This document shows, one piece after another, positions 1-9,990 of a stretch of 64,000 nucleotides of DNA; the first letter of the stretch is position 1, and each line of letters opens with the position of its first letter. The translations under genes and the position numbers were made by a program. Source of the stretch: Providencia alcalifaciens (GTDB lineage Bacteria > Pseudomonadota > Gammaproteobacteria > Enterobacterales > Enterobacteriaceae); assembly GCA_025961275.1 (NCBI GenBank), contig JAOQNJ010000001.1:4547353-4611352 (forward strand), given 5' to 3'. A model generated the notes under the pieces. The model was given only the letters and a program-made list of their open reading frames with translations, had not been told where the DNA came from and did no database searches.

Positions 1-746
1 TTCACCATAATCAATGCAGCTTGCAGAGGGGGTAAACTTGGGTTGAATGCAGCATTTTCAGCATAACGGCCAGTAAACAAAGAACCATCTTTCAATTGTA
101 GTGCAATACCTGAGTGTGACAGGCTATAAGGGGCATGCGATTGATTAGCAGCTTCAATTGCAGCGCATAGCAATCTATTACGGCTAGGCATAGTATAACC
201 ATGATCTACCGTATCCATCAGCAACGTAGTGATATCTAAATCAATAGGACCAAATGAATCAGGCAAATAATCATGTAGAGTTGCTGGCTGGCGTTCAGGT
301 AAGTGGATAGCAATTTCTCCACCACCACGTAATTCGTTCATAAACTGGCGGCAATGGCCGCATGGCGTATAGTTTACAGTAATTGAGGTCAGTTGCTTTT
401 CGCCTTTTAACCATGCATGGGTAACCGCACACTGTTCAGCATGGATAGTTTGGCCAATTGCAACGTAGCTGAATTCCATGTTGGCTCCGAAATAGATATT
501 ACCGCTAATACCACGAGCAATTGCACCAACATTAAAGTGCGAAATTGGTGTGACGGCATAGGCAGCTGCGAATGGCAGTAATAAAAATGCAAGTTCGCTA
601 TCACTGTAATGACAGTTGGTTTTAATCTGGTCAACTTGTTCAGCACTCAGCATCGCTGGAAAGTCTGGCTTATCAATAATGGGTTTGAGTGCGATTTGCA
701 ATTTTTCTGGAAGTTTAGACCAGGCGGACTTAAATCTTGAATGCAT
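1..746 (-). CDS. cdd: Cytidine deaminase, C-terminus beyond window
   Basis: Deaminates cytidine and deoxycytidine to uridine and deoxyuridine in cytoplasmic pyrimidine salvage. The frame is open from ATG at 746 to base 1, giving about 248 residues of a roughly 295-residue family, so only the last ~45 residues are outside. The N-terminus MHSRFKSAW matches enterobacterial Cdd. The zinc and catalytic motif HAEQ (about residue 102) and PCGHC (about 128-132) are intact, and the C-terminal half-domain motif YAENAAFNP is present near base 60. A CRP-like site and promoter candidate lie about 240-270 bp upstream, beyond two ERIC-like repeats. No frameshift seen. Very confident in identity. Confidence 0.96.
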   Translation of the reverse strand, partial: MHSRFKSAWSKLPEKLQIALKPIIDKPDFPAMLSAEQVDQIKTNCHYSDSELAFLLLPFAAAYAVTPISHFNVGAIARGISGNIYFGANMEFSYVAIGQTIHAEQCAVTHAWLKGEKQLTSITVNYTPCGHCRQFMNELRGGGEIAIHLPERQPATLHDYLPDSFGPIDLDITTLLMDTVDHGYTMPSRNRLLCAAIEAANQSHAPYSLSHSGIALQLKDGSLFTGRYAENAAFNPSLPPLQAALIMV

Positions 747-771
747 GAGTTACTCTCCCTAATGACTGATT

Positions 772-981
772 TATACCCGTCATACTTCAAGTTGTAGCTT
801 TGTTGACGACACTCATTCCCTTGTCGCCTAGCTGCAACTCAAATTATTTAGGGTATTACCCGTTATACCTCAAGCTGCAGTACAGTTGACTAAGCTGATT
901 CGCACTAGTCACATAGTTATCTATGCTCCTAGCAATTCATTCCCATGTCGCCTAGCTGCAATTCGAATTATTTAGAGTATA
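772..981. repeat. Two tandem ERIC/IRU-like elements
   Basis: The first element (about 772-856) is a short form with the centre missing; the second (about 857-981) is full length. Both begin with an acccgt-tatac type end and finish with the conserved end ttatttagrgtat. The full element carries the ERIC-type core agtcacatagttatctatg. Related copies occur elsewhere in the window. They occupy the 5' leader of cdd. The rest of the 525-bp gap holds a promoter candidate near 981-1066 and the yohK terminator. Confidence 0.8.
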
Positions 982-1005
982 TTCTATGCAATAAACCACG
1001 CATTG

Positions 1006-1027
1006 AAATGTGATTAATGTCACTTAT
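1006..1027 (-). promoter_or_regulatory. Candidate CRP site for cdd
   Basis: The sequence reads TGTGA, six bases, TCACT (1009-1024), one mismatch from the CRP consensus. A weaker half site TGTGA sits at 1051-1055, 42 bp away centre to centre. On the minus strand a TAGAAT -10 candidate (986-981) would place the start about 42 bp from the CRP centre, a class II arrangement. E. coli cdd is CRP/CytR controlled, which fits. Unproven. Confidence 0.6.
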
Positions 1028-1238
1028 TTAATGAAAGACTATGAAACAAATGTGATAAATGAGAGATGTATCTCAAGTTTTTAGCCCGTGATTATTATTC
1101 AATATGCTTCAACTTAATGTTTACACTAGATTCGAGTGAAGTCATGCATCCGAATGATAGCGCTATTTTGGTTTTAGGAGCTTTGGCTGTAAATAATATA
1201 AAAAGGTCATCAGGAATATAATTTGGACAGCTAAATCA

Positions 1239-1266
1239 AGAGAGGCGAATAAGCCTCTCTATTTAT
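1239..1266 (-). terminator. Hairpin after yohK
   Basis: AGAGAGGC and GCCTCTCT form a perfect 8-bp stem with a 6-nt loop, just 3' of the yohK stop codon. The U tract is weak on the minus strand. Confidence 0.5.
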
Positions 1267-1271
1267 TAATT

Positions 1272-1967
1272 CTAGCCGAAAAGATGAAGTATGACGGGAA
1301 AGATAAATGGGGCGAGTAGAGAAGTGATGATCCCACAGGTCATTAATGCTAAAGAACTGTAAGCACCTTCAATATAGTTAATTTCTGCACAACGCGCAGT
1401 ACCGAGTGCATGGGAAGCAGTTCCCATTGCAAGTCCACGTGAAGCATGGGTGCGGATGCGCAGAATATCGAATAATGAATGGCCAAACATAGCGCCTAAC
1501 ATTCCAACAAAAATCACACAGGCAGCACTAATCGCTGGTATGCCACCAATTGAATCTGCAACGGCCATTGCAATAGGTGTAGTCACGGATTTTGGCAATA
1601 TCGAGGCAGCAATATCCGGTGTTGCACCTAACCATAAGGCGATGGACGTTCCCGTAAACATTGCGACTAAGCTACCAGCCAAGCAGATACTTAACAATGA
1701 TTTCCATTGTGCTCGGATCTGGTGCATTTGCTCGTAAAGTGGGAATGCTAAAGCAACAACTGCGGGCTGAAGAAGGTCATTAAGAATTTTACTCCCCGCA
1801 AAATAGTGCTCATAAGGGGTGTTGGTAAAAATCAACAATGGCACAATGATGGCAATAGCGACCAATAATGGATTTAAAAGTGGCAGTTTTAATTTAACTG
1901 ATAATAGTCTTGCGATATAAAACACAACAATAGTTAACGGTAAGGACCACCAAATATGTTCTAACAT
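1272..1967 (-). CDS. yohK: LrgB/CidB-family inner membrane protein YohK
   Basis: 231 residues, the full family length, with about seven hydrophobic segments and the conserved run KSVTTPIAMAV in the middle. LrgB/CidB proteins pair with LrgA/CidA partners and are linked to murein hydrolase export or pyruvate-related transport; the E. coli role is not settled. The start overlaps the end of yohJ by 7 bp, so the two are translationally coupled. Location downstream of metG on the same strand is unlike a free-standing insert and resembles the enterobacterial cdd-yohK-yohJ order. Identity certain at family level, function inferred. Confidence 0.92.
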   Translation of the reverse strand: MLEHIWWSLPLTIVVFYIARLLSVKLKLPLLNPLLVAIAIIVPLLIFTNTPYEHYFAGSKILNDLLQPAVVALAFPLYEQMHQIRAQWKSLLSICLAGSLVAMFTGTSIALWLGATPDIAASILPKSVTTPIAMAVADSIGGIPAISAACVIFVGMLGAMFGHSLFDILRIRTHASRGLAMGTASHALGTARCAEINYIEGAYSSLALMTCGIITSLLAPFIFPVILHLFG

Positions 1968-2440
1968 TTGCCATTCCCCTCATTCTTGTCGTTATTAATA
2001 TCAGTGGCTACATCGATATTTTCTTCGGGGGGAAGGGAAACCTCATCAGGCTTTACACCCACTATCTGACGTTCTTTATGAATATAGTTAGAGCTGAAAG
2101 CAACAACTAACATTATAACTAACGTACTGATAAAACAAGAAACTAGAATGGGAACGAGTTGCTGACTTAATTGGCCGTAATAATTCATGATACCAATACC
2201 AATTGGTACAAAAAGCAGTGTCATATTTTTTAAAAGTAAAGAACAACCGGGTTTCGCCCAATCAGCAGGGACGATTTGTAAGGCGAGTAATGTAAACAGT
2301 ATTAGCATGCCGATGATGCTGCCGGGAACGGCAAATGGAAGTATTGCTGATAGCAGGTTACCAATAATAAGGCAGAGATAAAGTAACGCAAATGCGCGCA
2401 AATACTGCCATCCGGTTATCAGCACATGTTTTAATGACAT
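1961..2440 (-). CDS. yohJ: LrgA/CidA-family membrane protein YohJ
   Basis: 159 residues with four predicted membrane segments in the first ~120, including the family motif LPFAVPGSIIGMLILF (about 35-50). Partner of YohK in a holin-like or transport pair. The hydrophilic C-terminal tail (about 120-159, with acidic residues and VKPDEVSLPPEENIDV) makes it longer than the ~132-residue E. coli protein. Promoter expected in 2441-2520, just after the metG terminator. Confidence 0.92.
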   Translation of the reverse strand: MSLKHVLITGWQYLRAFALLYLCLIIGNLLSAILPFAVPGSIIGMLILFTLLALQIVPADWAKPGCSLLLKNMTLLFVPIGIGIMNYYGQLSQQLVPILVSCFISTLVIMLVVAFSSNYIHKERQIVGVKPDEVSLPPEENIDVATDINNDKNEGNGKC

Positions 2441-2521
2441 GAGGCTTGTCCTATTACGCTAAGTGTATTCATCATACAATTAACTTGATTATTGTGCTAC
2501 AGCTCACAGTTAAAAGAGAAT

Positions 2522-2555
2522 AAAAAAAGCGGAGAATGATAGATTCTCCGCTTTT
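2522..2555 (-). terminator. metG rho-independent terminator
   Basis: AAAAGCGGAGAAT and ATTCTCCGCTTTT form a 13-bp perfect stem with a 5-nt loop. On the minus strand it ends in a run of T, as expected for metG. Confidence 0.85.
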
Positions 2556-2595
2556 CGCTTAATAATTAACTCTTTCCATTGTGGGTTTCGTTATT

Positions 2596-4623
2596 TTATT
2601 TTACTTGCATGCCTGGTTGAGCACCATTATCAGGGCTGAGTAGGTAAATATCTTTACCACCAGGGCCTGCGGCCATCACCATACCTTCTGATAAACCAAA
2701 ACGCATTTTACGTGGTGCTAGGTTTGCAACCATAACAGTCAAGCGACCTTCCAATGCTTTTGGATCAGGATACGCGCTGCGAATTCCTGAGAAGACTTGG
2801 CGGGTTTCCCCTCCGATATCTAAGAGAAGTTTTAGCAGTTTGTCAGAGCCTTCAACAAAATCGGCTTGTTTGATAAGTGCGATACGTAAATCTATTTTCG
2901 CAAAATCATCAAAGCTGATAGTGTCCTGAATCGGATCATCTGCAAGCGGTCCTGTTAATAATTTCGTCGGTTTAATACTTTCTTTAGATGCTTCAACCAT
3001 CGCTTCCACTTTTGCCATTTCAATACGGGCAAATAGCGCTTTGAATGGCGCAACTTCATGATTAGTTAATGGAGTGGTGATTGAATCCCACGTTAACTCA
3101 ACATTGAGGAATGCTTCGGTACGTTTTGTCAGGCTCGGTAGAACGGGTTTTAAATAGGTCATCAATACGCGGAATAAATTGATACCCATTGAGCAGATAT
3201 CTTGCAGTTCGTGATCTTTGCCTTCTTGCTTAGCCACAACCCATGGTGCTTTCTCATCGACATAGCGGTTAGCAATATCTGCCAGCGCCATAATTTCACG
3301 GATTGCCTTACCATATTCGCGATTGGTATAAGCATCCCCAATGGACTGAGCTGCATCAGTAAATTGCTGATATAGCGCTGGATCAGCGAGTTTACCTGAT
3401 AATTTACCACCAAAGCGTTTTGCGATAAAACCTGCATTACGTGATGCCAAGTTAACCACTTTGTTAACTATATCGCTGTTTACACGCTGAACGAAGTCTT
3501 CTAAGTTCAGGTCGATATCATCGATACGTGACGAAAGCTTAGCCGCATAATAGTAACGCAGGCAATCTGCATCAAGATGGTCAAGGTAAGAACGTGCAGT
3601 GATAAATGTGCCACGTGATTTGGACATTTTTGCACCATTCACAGTGACATAGCCATGCACAAACAGGTTAGTAGGTTTACGGAATTCACTACCTTCAAGC
3701 ATTGCAGGCCAGAACAGGCTGTGGAAATAAACGATATCTTTACCGATAAAATGATAAAGATCGGTTTTTGAATCTTTACTCCAGAACTCATCAAAGCTTA
3801 AGTTATCACGCTTGTCGCATAGATTTTTGAATGAACTCATATAGCCAATGGGGGCATCTAGCCAAACATAGAAGTATTTACCCGGCGCATCTGGAATTTC
3901 AAAACCAAAATAAGGCGCATCACGGGTGATATCCCACTGTTGTAAACCGGAGTCGAACCACTCCTGCATTTTATTGGCGACTTGTTCTTGCAGTGCACCT
4001 GAGCGTATCCATGCTTGTAACATGTTACTAAATGCGGGTAAATCGAAGAAGAAGTGTTCAGTTTCACGTAACTCAGGTGTTGCACCAGATACAACAGAAC
4101 GTGGGTTAATCAACTCAGTCGGGCTATAGGTAGCGCCACAAACTTCGCAGTTATCACCATATTGATCTTCAGCTTTACAGGTTGGGCAAGTACCTTTAAC
4201 AAAACGGTCAGGTAGAAACATGCCTTTTTCAGGATCATACAGCTGTGAAATAGTGCGGTTTTTGATAAAACCGTTTTTCTTCAGCGCGCCATAAATATGT
4301 TCTGACAGCTGTTTGCTTTCTTCACTGTGTGTGGAGTGATAATTATCGTAACTAATAGCAAAGCCAGCAAAATCATCCTGATGCTCTTGGTTCATTGAGG
4401 CAATCATATCTTCAGGTGAAACACCTAATTGCTGAGCTTTCAGCATGATCGGAGTACCGTGTGCATCATCTGCACAGATAAAATGAACCTCTTTGCCGCG
4501 CATTCGCTGATAACGGACCCAAATATCAGCCTGAATATGCTCCAGAATATGACCGAGATGGATTGAACCGTTAGCATAGGGTAACGCACAAGTTACCAGT
4601 AATTTATTCGCGACTTGAGACAT
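2596..4623 (-). CDS. metG: Methionyl-tRNA synthetase
   Basis: Charges tRNA-Met with methionine; essential cytoplasmic class I synthetase. 675 residues, matching the family. The N-terminal fold shows the HIGH-type motif HLGH (about 22-25). A zinc knuckle with CPTC and CEVC pairs lies around 145-162. The KMSKS loop is intact (about 333). The C-terminal domain (about 575-675) is the tRNA-binding/dimerisation EMAPII-like module, with [12 protein letters not shown]. Divergent from mrp across a 362-bp gap, the usual enterobacterial arrangement. Confidence 0.98.
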   Translation of the reverse strand: MSQVANKLLVTCALPYANGSIHLGHILEHIQADIWVRYQRMRGKEVHFICADDAHGTPIMLKAQQLGVSPEDMIASMNQEHQDDFAGFAISYDNYHSTHSEESKQLSEHIYGALKKNGFIKNRTISQLYDPEKGMFLPDRFVKGTCPTCKAEDQYGDNCEVCGATYSPTELINPRSVVSGATPELRETEHFFFDLPAFSNMLQAWIRSGALQEQVANKMQEWFDSGLQQWDITRDAPYFGFEIPDAPGKYFYVWLDAPIGYMSSFKNLCDKRDNLSFDEFWSKDSKTDLYHFIGKDIVYFHSLFWPAMLEGSEFRKPTNLFVHGYVTVNGAKMSKSRGTFITARSYLDHLDADCLRYYYAAKLSSRIDDIDLNLEDFVQRVNSDIVNKVVNLASRNAGFIAKRFGGKLSGKLADPALYQQFTDAAQSIGDAYTNREYGKAIREIMALADIANRYVDEKAPWVVAKQEGKDHELQDICSMGINLFRVLMTYLKPVLPSLTKRTEAFLNVELTWDSITTPLTNHEVAPFKALFARIEMAKVEAMVEASKESIKPTKLLTGPLADDPIQDTISFDDFAKIDLRIALIKQADFVEGSDKLLKLLLDIGGETRQVFSGIRSAYPDPKALEGRLTVMVANLAPRKMRFGLSEGMVMAAGPGGKDIYLLSPDNGAQPGMQVK

Positions 4624-4714
4624 AGTAATGATCTTACTTCCATTATTTGAATAGGGACTTTGATGTTAACCGATCAAATCTTTCGCTGCTAGGGTAATAA
4701 CGGATTATTTAGGA

Positions 4715-4856
4715 TTTACCCGTCGTACTTTAAATTGTTTCATGTGACTAATGAATATACGACTCCCTCGATTATCCAAATCAGATACTTATATATGTTT
4801 ATCGAGATAGCTTCGCCAATCATTTTACAATGACTCGATTTATAAGGCTTAGGGAT
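4715..4856. repeat. Degenerate ERIC-like element in metG-mrp gap
   Basis: Begins acccgtcgtacttta and keeps a central agatacttatatatgtttatc hairpin, but the right end is poorly conserved. The remaining bases of this 362-bp gap carry the divergent metG and mrp promoters, which I cannot pinpoint. Confidence 0.45.
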
Positions 4857-4985
4857 TTATAAGTGAAAAAATTTTTACTGTTCGTGGTATTTCGTTTGTA
4901 AGGCGGTCACTATTTTTTATCATCTCTGCTATGATGAGTAGCAGTCAAAGTATCATAGTTAAAAATATAAAATAAAGGAGCTGGG

Positions 4986-6098
4986 ATGAGCGATAAATCT
5001 CCCGAGCAGAACAATCCAGAACTGCTGACTGAAAAAGTCTCCACTGTTTTGGCTTCATTTACACACCCAACACTGAAACGTAATTTGATATCTATCAAAG
5101 CATTACATCACTGCGCAGTATTGGACAATGTGTTACATGTCGAATTAGTGATGCCATTTGTCTGGAAAGGGCCTTTTAAGGTTCTGATCAGCGAAAAAAC
5201 CGCAGAATTGAAAAAACTGACGGGGACACATGCGGTTGAATGGAAACTGCGTCATGACGTCACGACCTTAAAACGTGCGAATGATTTACCTGGAATTAAC
5301 GGCGTTCGTAATATTTTAGCCGTAAGTTCAGGCAAAGGTGGTGTGGGTAAATCCAGTACCTCTGTAAACTTAGCATTGGCATTGGCACAGGAAGGTGCAA
5401 AAGTCGGTATTCTTGATGCTGATATTTACGGACCATCAATCCCAAATATGTTAGGCACGACTCTTGAACGACCAACTTCACCTGATGGTCAGCACATGGC
5501 ACCAATTATGGCCTATGGACTATCAACCAACTCAATTGGTTACTTAGTCACTGATGATAATGCCATGGTTTGGCGAGGCCCAATGGCCAGTAAGGCATTA
5601 ATGCAGATGTTACAAGACACCTTATGGCCTGATATTGATTACTTGGTGATTGATATGCCACCGGGAACGGGTGATATTCAGCTGACATTGTCACAAAACA
5701 TTCCTGTCACTGGAGCTATCGTTGTAACGACCCCGCAAGATATTGCGCTGGTGGATGCGATGAAGGGGATTGTTATGTTCAAGAAAGTAAATGTACCTGT
5801 TCTTGGTGTTGTAGAAAACATGAGTGCACATATCTGTAGTAATTGTGGTCATGTAGAGCCTATTTTTGGTACTGGCGGCGCTGAGAAGCTAGCTGAAAAA
5901 TACAATACTAAATTATTAGGTCAGGTTCCTCTGCATATCTCTTTACGTGAAGACCTCGACCGTGGTCAGCCTACCGTAATGCGTGATCCAGAAGGTGAGT
6001 TTGCTGATATTTATCGCGAAATTGCTTCAACTATCTCATCATTAATGTATTGGGAAGGCGATAAAATCCCAACTGAGATTTCTTTCCGAGCAGTATAA
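4986..6098 (+). CDS. apbC: Iron-sulfur cluster carrier ATPase Mrp/ApbC
   Basis: Cytoplasmic P-loop NTPase of the Mrp/Nbp35 class that binds and transfers Fe-S clusters. 370 residues. An N-terminal MIP18-like segment (about 15-95) precedes the deviant Walker A GKGGVGKSS (about 116-124). The cluster-binding CxxC, CSNC, is near residue 283. The Walker B-like stretch DYLVIDMPPGTGD is present. A strong RBS (aaaggag) precedes ATG 4986. Divergent from metG and followed by its own terminator, so likely monocistronic. Confidence 0.97.
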   Translation: MSDKSPEQNNPELLTEKVSTVLASFTHPTLKRNLISIKALHHCAVLDNVLHVELVMPFVWKGPFKVLISEKTAELKKLTGTHAVEWKLRHDVTTLKRANDLPGINGVRNILAVSSGKGGVGKSSTSVNLALALAQEGAKVGILDADIYGPSIPNMLGTTLERPTSPDGQHMAPIMAYGLSTNSIGYLVTDDNAMVWRGPMASKALMQMLQDTLWPDIDYLVIDMPPGTGDIQLTLSQNIPVTGAIVVTTPQDIALVDAMKGIVMFKKVNVPVLGVVENMSAHICSNCGHVEPIFGTGGAEKLAEKYNTKLLGQVPLHISLREDLDRGQPTVMRDPEGEFADIYREIASTISSLMYWEGDKIPTEISFRAV

Positions 6099-6111
6099 AA
6101 ATTAGTTTTAA

Positions 6112-6152
6112 AAGGGTCTATTCCATTTAGATAAAATAGACCCTTATTTTTC
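6112..6152 (+). terminator. mrp terminator
   Basis: AAGGGTCTATT and AATAGACCCTT form an 11-bp perfect stem, followed by attttt. Confidence 0.85.
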
Positions 6153-6381
6153 AATATGTTAATCAGAATCTAAGTTAATAAATCATTTCGTTAATAAAAT
6201 ACTTCATCAATAAAATACTTATTTATTGGAGCCCCTTCCATTTTTCTGATTTATTCTTTGGTTGTTTCTTTATTTCATTACACTAGCGTAGAATATGATA
6301 ATAAGTTCACTAATAAATACCTGCTGTCTTAGGGTATTAATATTACATTTTTTTCCTATGGCAGATGCCTAAAAGGTGATT

Positions 6382-6942
6382 ATGAAATTTTTAATTTTTA
6401 TTGTCGTATTGGTAGTGATTTTTATTTACTTCTATAACCGAATCGTGGCAATGCGAGAGGCTGTTATATCGAGTGAAACTGAAATTTCAGTGCAATTAGA
6501 TCGCCGTGGAAAAGTATTTGATAGCTTACTTGCAACGGTCAAAAAGTATTTAAGTCACGAGAGTGAGGTTTTTAGCAAAATTACCGAACTGAGAACTCAA
6601 GCTCAAACAGCAACGGGTTCACAGGCACGAGAAGCGGAAGATGCGCTATCAAAAATGGTTAGTAGTGGCGCAATCAATGTCGCTGTAGAGGCTTATCCAG
6701 AGCTTAAATCTGATTCCATCATGGCTAATTTACAAGAAGAAATAGTCTCTTCTGAAAACAAGCTATCATTTGCTAAACGTGGTTATAACCGCGCACTTGA
6801 AGCGTATAAAGCGTATATCGCCTCAATGCCTGCTGTATTTATTGTTGGTATTATTCCGAGTCTTAAAATTGATAAAGACTACTGGCGTCTTGATGAAGAA
6901 ACAATCAAGAACGAAGAAGCTCGCCGTATTAACTTTGATTAG
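6382..6942 (+). CDS. LemA family protein
   Basis: 186 residues: one N-terminal membrane anchor (about 1-20, very rich in V, I and F) and a long helical body typical of LemA, containing QLDRRGKVFDSLLATVKKY and SFAKRGYNRALEAY. The exact role of LemA proteins is unclear; they are often encoded beside M48/HtpX-type proteases, as here. An upstream in-frame GTG at 6376 exists, but AAGG at 6373-6376 spaces better to ATG 6382. Likely an envelope stress or quality-control pair with the next gene. Confidence 0.88.
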   Translation: MKFLIFIVVLVVIFIYFYNRIVAMREAVISSETEISVQLDRRGKVFDSLLATVKKYLSHESEVFSKITELRTQAQTATGSQAREAEDALSKMVSSGAINVAVEAYPELKSDSIMANLQEEIVSSENKLSFAKRGYNRALEAYKAYIASMPAVFIVGIIPSLKIDKDYWRLDEETIKNEEARRINFD

Positions 6943-6958
6943 AAGCCATCAATGATAC

Positions 6959-6993
6959 TGTTTATTAGGGCAAGATTTATGCCCTAATAAACA
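6959..6993 (+). promoter_or_regulatory. Strong intercistronic hairpin between lemA and M48 gene
   Basis: TGTTTATTAGGGCA and TGCCCTAATAAACA form a perfect 14-bp stem with a 7-nt loop. There is no T run after it, so it looks like an mRNA-stability or differential-expression element rather than a full terminator. Confidence 0.6.
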
Positions 6994-7019
6994 ATGCGAA
7001 GGCATGTGCAGGTTATTTT

Positions 7020-7976
7020 ATGGATTTTAGAAACGTTATACGCAAAAACAACATCCGTACACGTTTAGTGATAGCGAGTTATGTTTTCATTATGTTGATT
7101 ATTGGATTGTTGGCCGATACGGCAACTCATCCGGATGTTCGAATTAATTTTTTTGCAAATATCATTGCATTTATAACTTTTGAGCAATTACCTATCGCAA
7201 CATTAATTGTCTTAAGTTTAACTTTTCTGGGCTTGGTTTACATTCATTTTCGCGGTCATAAAATGATGTTAGCAGGCATGAATGCAAAAGAAATTACGGC
7301 TGAAAATGCCAGTACGCCAGAAGAAAGACAGCTCTACAATATTTTAGAAGAATTAAGCTTAAGTGCTACATTACGCTATGTTCCACGCTTATATATCTTA
7401 GATAGTGATGAACCGAATGCTTTTGCTGCAGGATGGACCTCAAAAAATGCATTAGTTGGAGTCACTCGTGGATTGTTGCAAATGCTTAACCGCCAAGAGA
7501 TACAAGCTGTTTTAGCTCATGAAGTAGGGCATATTATTCATGGTGATTCAAAGCTGACTCTTTATGTGGGAATTTTGGCAAATGTAATTTTAACGATTAC
7601 TAATATATTTAGTCAGATATTTATTCGTACTTCTAACCGCAGTCGCAATAATGCCGCGAATAAAGCGCAAGTTATTTTATTAGTTCTGAATTTTGTTTTA
7701 CCTTGGATAACGCAAATTCTCTATTTTTATTTGTCGCGTACAAGGGAATATATGGCCGATGCAGCAGCGGTTGATCTAACGACTGATAACCAAGCTATGA
7801 TCAGCGCATTAAAAAAAATCTCTGGTAAGCACGAAACGAACCAATATGACCATTCGAGTACAGGTGATGCCTATCGACGAGCTGCCTATATCTTTAATAA
7901 AGGTGATTCGGTGTTTTCAACACACCCATCTATTGAGAATCGCATCGCTACTTTGGAAGGACGTAAAGAGTTTTAA
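7020..7976 (+). CDS. M48-family zinc metalloprotease, HtpX-like
   Basis: 318 residues. Two N-terminal membrane segments (about 15-35 and 55-78), then the catalytic HEVGH (about 167-171) within VLAHEVGHIIHGDSK. A membrane pair follows (about 180-200 and 218-240), then the third zinc ligand region REYMADAAAVDL (about 242). This is the HtpX/Ste24-like layout of an integral inner-membrane protease that degrades damaged membrane proteins. It follows lemA by 77 bp on the same strand and probably shares its transcript. Not the htpX orthologue itself, whose N-terminus differs. Confidence 0.9.
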   Translation: MDFRNVIRKNNIRTRLVIASYVFIMLIIGLLADTATHPDVRINFFANIIAFITFEQLPIATLIVLSLTFLGLVYIHFRGHKMMLAGMNAKEITAENASTPEERQLYNILEELSLSATLRYVPRLYILDSDEPNAFAAGWTSKNALVGVTRGLLQMLNRQEIQAVLAHEVGHIIHGDSKLTLYVGILANVILTITNIFSQIFIRTSNRSRNNAANKAQVILLVLNFVLPWITQILYFYLSRTREYMADAAAVDLTTDNQAMISALKKISGKHETNQYDHSSTGDAYRRAAYIFNKGDSVFSTHPSIENRIATLEGRKEF

Positions 7977-8682
7977 TTAACGTTTTATTTTGCATGCGCA
8001 TACGAACCTCATAAAACTTGAAATAAAACAGGTATATTGGGATCGCGACCTTAGGGGCTGTTTATATTTTCTGGTTATTTCAGCATCATTAATTGATTGA
8101 AATAATATCAATTCAATCATATTGCGGTACTAAAGTGGTTAAAAGAACATCATTATAACCGCTAGAGGTATATAAAAAGTGCCCTTCGGGTTCGATTAAA
8201 AGAGGGAGTTGGCTGTATTGAGCGGATCTTGCCGAGTCCACTAAGTGGCGAAGTACTTACCTTGCTTCTTTTTAGCTTAAGAAAGAGATTTAATTCGAAT
8301 AAAAATTGAACTTCAAAGGTAAGTAGCCCCTAGGTATCTACTCGTAATATAAATTGTTTGAGTAATCAAAATAGGTGTTTTGCGATAATTCTTATTAATT
8401 TTTAATATCTTTTTTAGTGACTTTGCTTTGTGATGCTGGAACCTCACGTCATTACCTTCTATAATTCCCGCCAACCATAATAATATGGATGTCTATCTGA
8501 CATATTTCAATTCGCATTGGTATTGACGGCACTCAGTTACCCTAGTCATCCAGAGTCACATAGTTATCTATGCACTTTGGGCTTTATTCAAAGGAATAGC
8601 TTTACTTGTCCACTATATGCATTTTGAATTATTTAGGTTGCAAGTACTCCATTTCGGATTTATTTAACCAGGTTATCATTTT
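7977..8682. other. 706-bp gene-free region with inverted repeats
   Basis: No convincing ORF. Complementary ends occur at about 8049 (TAGGGGCT) and 8328 (AGCCCCTA), bracketing a ~290-bp segment. Inside it ACTTACCTT (8250) is complementary to AAGGTAAGT (8317), and CCACTAAGTGG is a short palindrome. From about 8500 to 8642 there is a degenerate ERIC-like element with core agtcacatagttatctatgc and end tgaattatttaggt. The first part may be a worn-out MITE-like element or a structured RNA; neither is shown. Confidence 0.5.
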
Positions 8683-9327
8683 ATGACTGACATAGCGCAT
8701 CACTGTACCATTGTAGGTATCGCAGGAGCATCTGCATCAGGTAAAAGCCTTATTGCAAGTACCTTATATCGTGAATTAAGGGAAAAGGTTGGTGATCATA
8801 ATATCGGTGTTATACCAGAAGATTGTTACTATAAAGACCAAGCAGATATACCGATGGAAGAACGGTTTAAAGTCAATTATGACCATCCCAACTCCATGGA
8901 CCATAGCCTCCTTTACCAACATCTCAAAATGCTAAAAAGCGGTCAATCTGTAGAAATTCCTCAGTACGATTATGTTGCTCATACCCGCAAAGATAAAGCC
9001 ATTCATTTCAACCCTAAAAAAGTGATTATTATCGAAGGTATTTTATTACTGACAGATAAACGTTTGCGTGAAGAGATGGATTTCTCTATCTTTGTTGATA
9101 CTCCTCTTGATATTTGCTTGATGCGACGCATAAAACGTGATGTAAATGAGAGAGGTAGAACACTGGACTCGGTTATTGAACAATATAATAAAACCGTTCG
9201 ACCTATGTTCTTACAGTTTATTGAGCCGTCGAAGCAGTATGCCGATATTATTGTTCCTCGCGGGGGTAAAAACCGCGTTGCCATTGATGTCTTAAAAGCA
9301 AAAATCGGCGAGTTTTGCCAAGAATAA
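8683..9327 (+). CDS. udk: Uridine kinase
   Basis: Phosphorylates uridine and cytidine to UMP and CMP. 214 residues. Walker A GASASGKS (about 14-21); the substrate segment EDCYYKD (about 46-52); YDHPNSMDH (about 66-74); and [15 protein letters not shown] (about 145-160) are family hallmarks. Followed 50 bp later by dcd on the same strand, the conserved udk-dcd-asmA order. With cdd in the same window it forms part of pyrimidine salvage. Confidence 0.97.
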   Translation: MTDIAHHCTIVGIAGASASGKSLIASTLYRELREKVGDHNIGVIPEDCYYKDQADIPMEERFKVNYDHPNSMDHSLLYQHLKMLKSGQSVEIPQYDYVAHTRKDKAIHFNPKKVIIIEGILLLTDKRLREEMDFSIFVDTPLDICLMRRIKRDVNERGRTLDSVIEQYNKTVRPMFLQFIEPSKQYADIIVPRGGKNRVAIDVLKAKIGEFCQE

Positions 9328-9377
9328 CTAAAATTAGGTTCTTTAGTGATAAAAAATTAATGAAAGAGGATACAATC

Positions 9378-9959
9378 ATGCGTCTTTGTGACCGCGATAT
9401 CATTCAATGGATGGATGACGGTAAATTAGTGATTAGCCCACGCCCACCGGTTGAACGAATCAATGGAGCAACTGCTGATGTTCGTCTGGGAAATCAATTT
9501 CGAGTTTTTCGTGGGCATACAGCGGCATTTATTGATCTAAGTGGCCCAAAAGATGAAGTCAACGCAGCATTAGAACGTGTAATGAGTGACGAAATTGTTC
9601 TCAAAGATGATGAGCCTTTTTTTCTCCACCCTGGGGAATTGGCCCTTGCGGTCACTCTTGAGTCAGTTACATTGCCAGATAACCTTGTGGGTTGGTTAGA
9701 TGGGCGTTCATCATTAGCGCGATTGGGGTTAATGGTGCATGTGACGGCTCACCGAATTGATCCCGGTTGGTGCGGGCAAATTGTACTAGAGTTTTATAAC
9801 TCAGGTAAATTACCGTTAGCTCTGCGTCCAGGAATGGTCATCGGCGCGTTAAGTTTTGAACCTTTATCTGGCAGTGCAGATCGCCCATATAACAGTCGGC
9901 AAGATGCAAAATATAGAAATCAACACGGTGCAGTAGGTAGCCGTATCAGTGAAGATTGA
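9378..9959 (+). CDS. dcd: dCTP deaminase
   Basis: Converts dCTP to dUTP, the main route towards dTMP in enterobacteria. 193 residues from ATG 9378 (MRLCDRDI), exactly the E. coli length. An upstream in-frame start at 9315 adds 21 residues not found in the family and is rejected. The active-site segment [10 protein letters not shown] (about 110-119, with Arg-Ser-Ser) and the catalytic Glu in [12 protein letters not shown] are present. The N-terminal motif [18 protein letters not shown] matches the trimeric dUTPase-like fold. Confidence 0.97.
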   Translation: MRLCDRDIIQWMDDGKLVISPRPPVERINGATADVRLGNQFRVFRGHTAAFIDLSGPKDEVNAALERVMSDEIVLKDDEPFFLHPGELALAVTLESVTLPDNLVGWLDGRSSLARLGLMVHVTAHRIDPGWCGQIVLEFYNSGKLPLALRPGMVIGALSFEPLSGSADRPYNSRQDAKYRNQHGAVGSRISED

Positions 9960-9990
9960 TATGTTAGATTTAAAATAATTTAAGGTATCG

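Noticed and set aside
407-646. 79-codon minus frame inside cdd
   Set aside because: Out of frame with the intact cytidine deaminase frame, which is open over the whole stretch.
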